Shown: positions 1 through 4,910 of the stretch, piece by piece
Position numbering within the stretch: the first letter of the stretch is position 1
Layout: each line of letters begins with the position of its first letter
DNA from: Mycobacteriaceae bacterium
GTDB lineage: Bacteria > Actinomycetota > Actinomycetes > Mycobacteriales > Mycobacteriaceae
DNA length: 5,519 nt
Assembly (NCBI GenBank): GCA_019242135.1
Contig: JAFAWC010000605.1
Span: forward strand, 1 to 5,519
Direction: 5' to 3'
Position numbers and translations under genes: made by a program
Notes under the pieces: model-generated
What the model saw: the letters and a program-made list of their open reading frames with translations, nothing else
The model's database searches: none
Told to the model about the DNA's origin: nothing

Positions 1-2
1 TG

Positions 3-107
3 GAGGTCCCGGACGGCCCACAGCCGATCTCCTCGGAGCCCGCGAGCGCCTATGTCGACGTACTCGACCTGTTCACCGCCCAGAGACTTGACCGGATAAC
101 GCCATAG
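3..107 (+). CDS. C-terminal end of an unrecognised protein (partial, 5' end outside window)
   Basis: The third frame is open from the window edge to a TAG stop at 105-107 and gives 34 residues ending in DLFTAQRLDRITP. The reading frame looks coding because 27 of 34 codons end in G or C, as in the well-supported genes here, while the other two forward frames close at about 91-99. The segment has no motif that I recognise. It is rich in Asp and Leu near its end and looks like a soluble C-terminal helix. The next gene begins 184 bases downstream on the same strand, so the two are probably transcribed separately, although read-through is possible. In M. tuberculosis, as I recall it, groEL1 lies on this side of whiB3, and this peptide does not resemble the His-rich GroEL1 tail. 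The gene call is moderate and the function is unknown. Confidence 0.5.
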   Translation, partial: EVPDGPQPISSEPASAYVDVLDLFTAQRLDRITP

Positions 108-241
108 CTGAGCCACTTCGCCCATTGTCATCCCCATACATTAGGCCGCGATCGCGTGAGGGCTGGGGTCCCGTCAACCGCCCGCAGGGTCGCGGTGAGC
201 GGCGAGTGGCTGCGACGCGGGAAGCACGGGTTGGGACCGCT

Positions 242-259
242 TGGTACGGTGAAGTACCA
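242..259. promoter_or_regulatory. Inverted repeat upstream of the nitroreductase-family gene, possible operator
   Basis: TGGTAC at 242-247 and GTACCA at 254-259 are perfect reverse complements separated by 6 bases. The centre lies about 41 bases before the ATG at 292. A TANNNT-type -10 sequence (TACGGT, 245-250) lies inside the repeat, so a bound repressor would block it, but no convincing -35 hexamer is seen. A second -10-like TACATT lies at 137-142. The rest of 108-291 shows only a 10-bp palindrome, CGCGATCGCG (147-156), which is unremarkable in GC-rich DNA. The operator role is inferred from symmetry and position only. Confidence 0.35.
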
Positions 260-291
260 GGGCCACGGTTCGATCTTGAAATGGAGACCTC

Positions 292-699
292 ATGGCAAAA
301 AGTCATCCCAACAGCGCTCCTGGCGTGCCGATGCTGTTCCCGGTCTGGCTAGACCGCCTCCAGGTCAAGTACATGAATCCCGCGGTCCGGCGGGTTGCGC
401 GCTTTCTGCCAACGTTCGCGGTGATCACACACCGCGGTCGCAAGTCGGGCAGAAGCTATGGGACCGTCGTGAACGCCTACCGCAAGGGCGGCGTGCTGGC
501 GATCCTGTTGGGCCACGGCAAAGCCGACTGGGTCAAAAACGTGCTGGCTGCTGGCGAGGCCGAGGTGCGCCTGTTGGGGCGGGACCTGCATATCACGAAC
601 CCACGGGTGGTGCCCGCCGGCGCCGCTGCCGACGGGCTGCCGTGGATCGCCCGCGTGGGAGGGCGTCGGATGGGTGTGCTTGTCGCAGACATCGCCTGA
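292..699 (+). CDS. Nitroreductase-family deazaflavin (F420)-dependent protein
   Basis: This 135-residue protein resembles the DUF385/Ddn-like family, which adopts a split beta-barrel and typically uses reduced cofactor F420 to reduce quinones, nitro compounds or other substrates. The family signature is visible as ITHRGRKSGR (residues 45-54), where the family usually reads TTxGRKSG, followed by alternating beta strands (55-74). Residues 77-95 (KADWVKNVLAAGEAEVRL) correspond to the usual W-x-x-N-L-x-A-x-P region. The C-terminus is a short hydrophobic strand. The length fits the smaller family members. The ATG at 292 is chosen because GGAG at 283-286 lies 5 bases upstream; ATG 331 is a weaker in-frame alternative. 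No signal peptide is seen. The substrate cannot be read from the sequence, and some relatives bind FMN or heme instead of F420. It stands alone between an unknown gene and the end of whiB3, so context does not point to a pathway. Confidence 0.8.
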   Translation: MAKSHPNSAPGVPMLFPVWLDRLQVKYMNPAVRRVARFLPTFAVITHRGRKSGRSYGTVVNAYRKGGVLAILLGHGKADWVKNVLAAGEAEVRLLGRDLHITNPRVVPAGAAADGLPWIARVGGRRMGVLVADIA

Positions 700-873
700 A
701 ATCCCGTTGAGGTAGGCCCGACATGGCGATCCTGGGCCCTAACGACCTCGAGATGAACGCCACGGCGGCCATCCCGCGCGCGTCGTCACCGCTGGTTACG
801 TGTCGCGGGCGAGTCTGGTTCCGCACCATGGGTATGGGGGACTTGCTTTGGGTTAAGACGCGGTTCGTGAGCA

Positions 874-911
874 AAAGCCCCCGGCATCTGCGTTCGCGTG
901 GCGGGGGCTTT
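874..911 (-). terminator. Intrinsic terminator of whiB3
   Basis: AAAGCCCCCG (874-883) pairs perfectly with CGGGGGCTTT (902-911), giving a 10-bp GC-rich stem around an 18-base loop. Read on the minus strand the stem is followed by TTTT, and it begins 15 bases after the whiB3 stop codon. On the plus strand the run is only TTT, so it may also stop weak rightward transcription from the nitroreductase-family gene. Confidence 0.75.
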
Positions 912-926
912 CGCGGTTTCGGCAGG

Positions 927-1217
927 CTACGCGGTGCGGCGGATGCCCCGCTTCAGCAATAGTTCGCGTTCGGACTCGCTCAGTCCGCCCCAGATGCCGT
1001 AGGGTTCGCCGACGGCCAGCGCGTGAGCACGGCACTGGGCGATCACCGGGCAGCGGCGGCACATCTCCTTGGCCCGCATCTCGCGCGCCATCCGCGCCCG
1101 GCCGCGTTCGCCATCCGGATGGAAGAACATCGACGAATCGACGCCCCGGCAAAGACCGTGCATCTGCCAGTCCCAGATGTCCGCGTTCGGTCCTGGGAGC
1201 TGCTGCGGCTGTGGCAT
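927..1217 (-). CDS. whiB3: WhiB-family iron-sulfur redox sensor and transcriptional regulator WhiB3
   Basis: The 96-residue protein closely matches WhiB3. Its four Fe-S ligands are visible as C23 (GLCRG), C53, C56 (CRRC) and C62, followed by the WhiB turn motif EPYGIWGGL (71-79) and a basic C-terminal tail, KRGIRRTA, for DNA contact. In the known family the cytoplasmic 4Fe-4S cluster reacts with O2 and NO, and WhiB3 binds the SigA C-terminal domain and controls lipid and redox-related genes. The ATG at 1217 is chosen because AGAGGGG (1224-1230) lies 6 bases upstream and because MPQPQQLPGPNADIW matches the known N-terminus. The frame stays open upstream to a TTG at 1319, but that stretch is not WhiB-like. 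Compared with the roughly 102-residue M. tuberculosis protein as I recall it, about six residues are missing just before the GIRRTA tail. The gene is transcribed alone, diverging from the sigD operon, and ends at a hairpin terminator. Confidence 0.96.
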   Translation of the reverse strand: MPQPQQLPGPNADIWDWQMHGLCRGVDSSMFFHPDGERGRARMAREMRAKEMCRRCPVIAQCRAHALAVGEPYGIWGGLSESERELLLKRGIRRTA

Positions 1218-1317
1218 GGAAAACCCCTCTCGCCGAGTCCAATTGGGTTGACCCTGCACTGGACGGTGAGTTGTGGAACGATCCGAGCACGCGTCGCCGA
1301 TGACTACTCGTGCAGAC

Positions 1318-1347
1318 AAGGTAGGGGTGCTTACGAAAGCCAGTCAA
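1318..1347 (-). promoter_or_regulatory. Candidate SigA-type promoter of whiB3
   Basis: On the minus strand TTGACT (1342-1347) and TACCTT (1318-1323) are separated by 18 bases, a good fit to the mycobacterial housekeeping -35 and TANNNT -10 elements. Transcription would start near 1311 and leave a 5' leader of about 94 bases before the whiB3 ATG. The spacer contains a short GCTT-TCGT-AAGC inverted repeat. This is a prediction from motif and spacing; whiB3 may have additional promoters. Confidence 0.5.
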
Positions 1348-1416
1348 TAGCTGCGCCGTGTGCTAAACCACATAATCGCAGTTCGAGAATTTACGTCATG
1401 TTCATCATTGAGGCCC

Positions 1417-1467
1417 GTTGGCAATGCCGAATGTGGTATCGGCGACACGGCCACATTGGCAGCCAAC
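1417..1467. repeat. 51-nt imperfect inverted repeat (hairpin)
   Basis: Three paired blocks run in order: GTTGGC (1417-1422) with GCCAAC (1462-1467), TGCC (1425-1428) with GGCA (1458-1461), and AATGTGG (1430-1436) with CCACATT (1451-1457). This gives 17 base pairs broken only by bulges AA (1423-1424) and G (1429), around a 14-base loop. No T-run follows on either strand, so it is not a typical terminator. It could be an RNA structure, a protein site or a remnant of a small mobile element. Confidence 0.7.
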
Positions 1468-1537
1468 AGATTTGCCCTGTTCGGCGCGCGCTGTGTCGCC
1501 CGGAGATTCCACAGACTCAGGAGCCAGTTGACGCGCC

Positions 1538-1575
1538 GTTAACATCCACAGCACAAACTGTTAACCAACGTTGGT
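1538..1575. promoter_or_regulatory. Palindromic elements before the TPR-like gene, possible operator
   Basis: ACCAACGTTGGT (1564-1575) is a perfect 12-bp palindrome ending 17 bases before the ATG at 1593. GTTAAC occurs at 1538-1543 and 1560-1565, starting 22 bases apart, about two helical turns, so both would face the same side of the DNA. A TTGACG (1528-1533) just upstream could be a -35 element, but no good -10 follows at normal spacing. The role is inferred from symmetry and position. Confidence 0.35.
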
Positions 1576-1592
1576 GAGGGCCAAATTAGTTC

Positions 1593-2414
1593 ATGGACGA
1601 GCACCGACGCGAACGCGCCGAGACTACGGTCCACCAAAACGAGCTGCTGACGGCGGCGTTCGGCGATAACCCGGCGCGGTGGCCACTGCCCGTCGCGACA
1701 ACACCGCACGAACGGTGGTTGCGGGCCGTCGCGGCCGGCGCGCAGGGTCGCTACGGCACCGCGACAGCGGAGCTGGCAGCGTTGCGGCGTCAGGTGCAAA
1801 GCGGCAGGTTGGCCTCGCTCGGGCACAGCACGACTGCGTCGTTTTTGCGGCAGCTCGGCGGCCACCGCGAGGCGCGCCGCCACGACGGTAGGGCGCTGGC
1901 AGCCGCCGGGTCCGATCCGGAAGCCGTCGTCGACGCTGTAGTGGGCCTGGCGGCCGACGCGCTGGGCATCCGGCGCTTCGCGGCGTCGGCGGCACTGCTC
2001 GACCGGGCCCGGCCAGTCATCGACGCCTCACCGGGACCGGCTCGATCGCGATTGCGCTGGCAGTGGGTGGCTGCCGAACTGGCGATGGTACGGGGCCAAG
2101 GCGACGACGCGGTCCGGCACGCCGAGCGGGCCGGCGAGCTGGCGGGTCATCAGCCGTCCACGCGTCACGTGGTGAAGACGCAGGTCGTCCTCGCGGCCGC
2201 CCTGTGCAGCGCCGGGCGGATCGCCGAGGCGCAATCCGCCGCGGAAGACGTCCTCTCCGCGTCGCGTGGCCTCGGCCTCGTTCCGCTGCAGTGGGCGGCG
2301 GCGAGTTTGCTCGTCGACATCGGCAGCAACAACTTGCCGGCCGATGACGTGGCCGCGATCCGTGACGAGTGCGCAGAAGCCATCCGGCACGCCGGAGGCG
2401 TTTGGCGTCGCTAA
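1593..2414 (+). CDS. TPR-like alpha-helical protein of the sigD operon (Rv3415c-like)
   Basis: This 273-residue protein matches in position and length the conserved mycobacterial protein Rv3415c, whose function I do not know. It is rich in Ala, Arg and Leu and appears to be all-helical. Helix pairs resembling tetratricopeptide repeats can be seen at about residues 41-66, 78-103, 116-143, 152-186 and 194-226; the clearest are the units containing GQGDDAVRHAERAGELA and CSAGRIAEAQSAAEDVL. Such folds usually bind other proteins. No signal peptide or membrane segment is seen, so it should be cytoplasmic. The ATG at 1593 is fixed by an in-frame TAG two codons upstream (1587-1589); GAGGG at 1576-1580 is a rather distant ribosome binding site. 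sigD starts 83 bases after its stop on the same strand with no terminator between, suggesting co-transcription and perhaps a role in SigD control, which remains speculation. The frame is intact. Confidence 0.88.
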   Translation: MDEHRRERAETTVHQNELLTAAFGDNPARWPLPVATTPHERWLRAVAAGAQGRYGTATAELAALRRQVQSGRLASLGHSTTASFLRQLGGHREARRHDGRALAAAGSDPEAVVDAVVGLAADALGIRRFAASAALLDRARPVIDASPGPARSRLRWQWVAAELAMVRGQGDDAVRHAERAGELAGHQPSTRHVVKTQVVLAAALCSAGRIAEAQSAAEDVLSASRGLGLVPLQWAAASLLVDIGSNNLPADDVAAIRDECAEAIRHAGGVWRR

Positions 2415-2497
2415 ACGGTGTTGAACGTTGTTGGATCGTTATTGTCAATACGTCGCCGGGAAGCACTCGGCACGTAACGTTTAGGACGCCGTCGTCG

Positions 2498-3076
2498 ATG
2501 ACAGATTCGGGAGATCGCCTCGATGCTGTCGTTGCTGACGCGGTGGCCGGGGATCGCGGCGCACTCCGCGAAGTGCTGGAGATCGTTCGTCCGATCGTGG
2601 TTCGGTATTGCCGCGCGAGGTTGGGGACGGCCGAACGCAGCGGTCTATCAGCTGACGATGTGGCTCAGGAGGTGTGCTTGGCCGCCATCACGGCGTTGCC
2701 TCGCTACAGGGATCAGGGGAGGCCCTTCTTGGCATTCGTGTACGGCATCGCGGCCCACAAGGTGGCAGACGCCCACCGTGCGGTCGTGCGTAACCGTGCC
2801 CAGCCCACCGACGAGCTTCCCGAGCGTCCCACCTTCGAGGCTGGGCCCGAGCAGATGGCGCTGGACGTCGAGTCGTCTGCCCGGATGAACGCCCTTCTTC
2901 AGGTGTTGCCCGACAAGCAGCGCGAGATCCTGATCTTGCGGGTGGTCGTCGGGCTGAGTGCCGAGGAGACGGCTGAGGCGGTCGGCACTTCTCCAGGTGC
3001 CGTGCGAGTCGCGCAGCATCGTGCGCTGACCCGGTTGCGGGAAGAAATCATCGCGGCGGGGCGTGACTATGGCTGA
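2498..3076 (+). CDS. sigD: ECF-type RNA polymerase sigma factor SigD
   Basis: The protein directs RNA polymerase to starvation and late-growth promoters and closely matches mycobacterial SigD. With the start used here it has 192 residues. Region 2 covers about residues 7-95, with the core-binding segment SADDVAQEV (51-59) and the DNA-melting helix around FVYGIAAHKVADAHR (80-94). A linker follows, then region 4 (about 129-185) with LPDKQREILILRVVVGLSAE and the helix-turn-helix TAEAVGTSPGAVRVAQHRAL that reads the -35 element. The frame is open further upstream to 2369, but that part overlaps the preceding gene and has non-mycobacterial codon choice, with no ATG, GTG or TTG between 2405 and 2498. 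ATG 2498 is therefore the best start, with a weak AGGA at 2483-2486. The annotated M. tuberculosis protein, as I recall it, is about 20 residues longer. rsdA overlaps the 3' end, the usual arrangement for a sigma factor and its anti-sigma factor. Confidence 0.95.
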   Translation: MTDSGDRLDAVVADAVAGDRGALREVLEIVRPIVVRYCRARLGTAERSGLSADDVAQEVCLAAITALPRYRDQGRPFLAFVYGIAAHKVADAHRAVVRNRAQPTDELPERPTFEAGPEQMALDVESSARMNALLQVLPDKQREILILRVVVGLSAEETAEAVGTSPGAVRVAQHRALTRLREEIIAAGRDYG

Positions 3077-4304
3077 ATACGACCCAGGCCTCGACGGGAT
3101 CATGCGTACCGACCGCTTCGTCGATGCGCTTGCATCCGGCGCGCGGATGTCATCAGTGGATCCGCTGTCAGCGATGCTGGGTGCCTGGCGGGACGACGTG
3201 CGAGATCGGCCAGATTCTCAGGTGGTGAGCCTCGCGCAGGCGTCCGCCGCCCTGGCGGGTGTGCAGGAACCCGCGCGGCGCCACCGTTTTGGGTTGACCT
3301 TGGTAGGTGCGACGGCAGCCGCGGTGTTGTGCCTCGGTGGCTTCGGCGCCGTTGTCTACGGGGCCGGACCCGGCGACACGCTCTATGGGCTGCGGAGCGT
3401 GTTGTTTGGCGAGCCGACGACGTCTCGCAACGACGCCGTCGTACTGGCCGCACAAACGGAGTTGGCGCAGGTGCAGCAGCTGGTTGACCAGGGCCAGTGG
3501 GACCAGGCACAAGACAAGCTGACGACCCTGGCCCCCACCGTGCAAAACGTCGACGACGTGCAGAGCAGGCAGCAGCTGGCCGAGCAGTACAACTCGCTCA
3601 CTGCCAAGGTCATCCAACGAAATCCCGCGGCGACGCCACCGTCCCCCGGTGCGCCTGCGCCGGTAAATCCGGGTTCGCCCCTCACGTTCTTGCCAGTGCC
3701 GGTGATCCAGTCGACTCCCGCGGCGCCGTCGTCGATCTTGAATCCGGCCGCGACGACGGTTCCGACGCCCGCGCCGTCGACCGGTCCCTTGCCGACGTCC
3801 ACGGTGCCAGCGCCGAATTCGACGGTGACGGCGCCGACGTCGGCGGTGACGGTGCCCACGTCGGCGGTGACCGCGCCGAGTTCAACGGTGACGGTGCCGA
3901 CGTCGACGGTGACGACGTCGACGGTGCCGAGTTCGACGGTGACGGTCCGGACTTCGGCAGTGCCCTCGCCGACCCCGACAAGCGCGCCGCCGGCCCCGCC
4001 GTCGCCCTCGCCGTCGACGACGATACTGCGGACAACGGTGCCCACCACGACGCCCGCCGCGCCGGCCCCCGCAGCTCAGCCGCCGCCATCAGTGCCGGTC
4101 ACTGTGACGACGCCTGCCGCCCCGGCCAGCGCAACGGCCCCGACAGTGCAGCCGGCGCCATCGGTCCCAGTCACGGTGACGACGACGCCCGCCGCCACCC
4201 CGCAACCGACGTCGCCGGTGCCCCAGACGACGCGGGCACCCGAGACGAAGCGGACATCAGGGGTGGTGACGACAACGGTGCCGGTACCGTTGCCCGTTCA
4301 ATAA
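3069..4304 (+). CDS. rsdA: Anti-sigma-D factor RsdA, membrane protein with long Ser/Thr/Pro repeat tail
   Basis: RsdA holds SigD inactive at the membrane. In M. tuberculosis its cytoplasmic N-terminus binds region 4 of SigD and is released by regulated proteolysis involving Clp proteases. Here the 411-residue protein shows the SigD-binding segment at about residues 8-48, with RTDRFVDALA and the conserved LGAWRDD. A single transmembrane helix follows at about 75-98 (FGLTLVGATAAAVLCLGGF...). An exported domain with GDTLYGL and a Gln-rich helical stretch runs from about 100 to 185. The last 225 residues are almost only Pro, Thr, Ser, Val and Ala and contain heptad repeats. The M. tuberculosis protein is about 299 residues as I recall, so the tail is expanded here; such tails may be O-mannosylated. 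ATG 3069 overlaps sigD by 8 bases and has GGCGGGG (3055-3061) 7 bases upstream. GTG 3063 is an alternative but leaves almost no spacing. The overlap suggests translational coupling and balanced synthesis. Confidence 0.9.
   Translation: MAEYDPGLDGIMRTDRFVDALASGARMSSVDPLSAMLGAWRDDVRDRPDSQVVSLAQASAALAGVQEPARRHRFGLTLVGATAAAVLCLGGFGAVVYGAGPGDTLYGLRSVLFGEPTTSRNDAVVLAAQTELAQVQQLVDQGQWDQAQDKLTTLAPTVQNVDDVQSRQQLAEQYNSLTAKVIQRNPAATPPSPGAPAPVNPGSPLTFLPVPVIQSTPAAPSSILNPAATTVPTPAPSTGPLPTSTVPAPNSTVTAPTSAVTVPTSAVTAPSSTVTVPTSTVTTSTVPSSTVTVRTSAVPSPTPTSAPPAPPSPSPSTTILRTTVPTTTPAAPAPAAQPPPSVPVTVTTPAAPASATAPTVQPAPSVPVTVTTTPAATPQPTSPVPQTTRAPETKRTSGVVTTTVPVPLPVQ
3798..3962 (+). repeat. Tandem 21-bp repeats encoding a Ser/Thr/Val/Pro heptad in rsdA
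   Basis: About eight units encode variants of S-[TA]-V-T-[AV]-P-[TS], for example STVTAPT, SAVTVPT, SAVTAPS and STVTVPT, with two shortened five-residue units (STVTT, STVPS). All units stay in frame. At DNA level the repeats share an ACGGTGAC and GACGTCG core. Such arrays gain and lose units by slippage, which explains part of the extra length of this RsdA. Confidence 0.85.
4077..4196 (+). repeat. Two-copy 72-bp repeat in the rsdA tail
   Basis: QPPPSVPVTVTTPAA and QPAPSVPVTVTTTPAA are encoded 24 residues apart near the C-terminus of RsdA. The match at protein level is nearly perfect, and the DNA copies share long blocks such as GTCAC[TG]GTGACGACG. This looks like a local in-frame duplication separate from the heptad array. 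Confidence 0.7.
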
Positions 4305-4311
4305 AGACGGT

Positions 4312-4716
4312 TCAGCGATATCCGTCGGGATCCGATGTGGCCTCGTTGAGCGACGCGTCGGCGTAGCCGCGGCAATAGTCCCAGGTCACGTACGCGTCGG
4401 GCTCCGGGTCATACGCCGGCTCGTGCGGCCTGACAGTGCCGTCGACCAGCAGCTGCAGCAGGTTGGCGCGCAACATGTCCCAGTCGTGGTAGTGGTCCTG
4501 CTGGCACTCGTCACATGACACCACCAGGCCGCGAATGCCCCTGTGCGCCAGCAGTGCCTCGTAGACGGCTAGGTCGGCCAGGTCGGCTTCGACGGCAGTG
4601 CGCTCCTGCGGATCCAGCGGCTGACCCGGCTCGATGGCATCGAGCGCCGCTGACGGATCCATCGGATCGTCGGCGAACGGGTCGGGCGGCAAACCCGGCG
4701 GTAGATGGTCGCGCAC
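4312..4716 (-). CDS. DUF5319 family protein (Rv3412-like), function unknown
   Basis: This 134-residue acidic protein closely matches the conserved actinobacterial protein Rv3412 (DUF5319) next to sigD and guaB2. The N-terminus is Pro- and Asp-rich (PPGLPPDPFADDP, 6-18), followed by a helical part (36-58) and the most conserved core, CDECQQDHYHDWDMLRANLL (68-87), then EPDAYVTWDYCRGYADASLN. C68, C71, H75, H77 and C115 could bind a metal such as zinc, which is an inference. It has no signal peptide or membrane segment. The start is GTG at 4716. An AGGG (4724-4727) sits 7 bases upstream, but the same stretch reads as a -10 element, so the mRNA may be leaderless. It converges on rsdA with 7 bases between the stops and no visible terminator, so the two transcripts probably overlap. 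Its role is unknown; the constant neighbourhood is the only hint. Confidence 0.9.
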   Translation of the reverse strand: MRDHLPPGLPPDPFADDPMDPSAALDAIEPGQPLDPQERTAVEADLADLAVYEALLAHRGIRGLVVSCDECQQDHYHDWDMLRANLLQLLVDGTVRPHEPAYDPEPDAYVTWDYCRGYADASLNEATSDPDGYR

Positions 4717-4728
4717 GTCTATACCCTA
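4716..4728 (-). promoter_or_regulatory. Candidate -10 element for a leaderless DUF5319 mRNA
   Basis: On the minus strand TAGGGT (4723-4728) fits the mycobacterial TANNNT -10, and exactly 6 bases (ATAGAC) separate it from the GTG start codon. Transcription would begin at the G of GTG, the usual layout of leaderless mycobacterial genes. No strong -35 is seen upstream. The overlapping AGGG could instead serve as a ribosome binding site. Confidence 0.45.
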
Positions 4729-4753
4729 CGCAGCAGCTCCAACATTTCGCCAG

Positions 4754-4877
4754 CGGCTTAAAGCTTGTGTGACGGCGCCTTAAGCGCTTCGCGCAAGCGG
4801 CTCATCGCGGCGTGATGCACTTCGCCAAACGCTCTCATTCTGGTCGGATGCTCTTCACGCCAGCCACTCATCGCGGC
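4754..4877. repeat. Short direct repeats between the DUF5319 gene and guaB2
   Basis: CGGCTTAAAGCTT (4754-4766) and CGCCTTAAGCGCTT (4776-4789) start 22 bases apart. AGCGGCTCATCGCGGC (4796-4811) and AGCCACTCATCGCGGC (4862-4877) match at 14 of 16 positions and start 66 bases apart. They occupy most of the 234-base divergent region. The first pair lies upstream of the predicted DUF5319 promoter. They may be regulator sites or chance similarity. Confidence 0.4.
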
Positions 4878-4910
4878 CCCGCCTGGGCACGGCGACGCCC
4901 TCGTTGCCGA

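Larger units (their letters stand above)
1218..1592. other. Divergent intergenic region between whiB3 and the TPR-like gene
   Basis: These 375 bases contain no convincing gene. The open frames that cross it are not related to known proteins and lack ribosome binding sites. It is more AT-rich than its surroundings between about 1340 and 1592. It holds a candidate whiB3 promoter (1318-1347), a weak CRP-like half-symmetric site (1358-1372), a 51-nt imperfect hairpin (1417-1467), a -35-like TTGACG (1528-1533), two GTTAAC sites 22 bases apart (1538 and 1560) and a 12-bp palindrome (1564-1575). It must carry the promoters of both flanking transcription units. Confidence 0.8.

Noticed and set aside
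700..873. Possible tRNA or other structured RNA in the gap before the whiB3 terminator
   Set aside because: No T-loop motif, acceptor stem or cloverleaf pairing could be found.
853..1347. Longer minus-strand frame overlapping whiB3
   Set aside because: It is a different frame from whiB3, is Arg-rich and lacks any domain; the WhiB frame is clear.
2474..2479. GTAACG, resembling the -35 element I associate with SigD-dependent promoters, as a sign of sigD autoregulation
   Set aside because: It lies only 24 bases before the sigD ATG, so a -10 at normal spacing would fall on the start codon.
3383..4048. 221-residue minus-strand frame with regular Val/Gly/Thr repeats
   Set aside because: It is the antisense of the same rsdA repeats; the lack of stops follows from the repeat composition.
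3497..4366. Long forward frame rich in Asp and Gly that resembles calcium-binding RTX repeats (DGDGADVGGDG)
   Set aside because: It is the out-of-frame reading of the rsdA heptad DNA repeat. The rsdA frame has the membrane helix, the SigD-binding segment and the family match.
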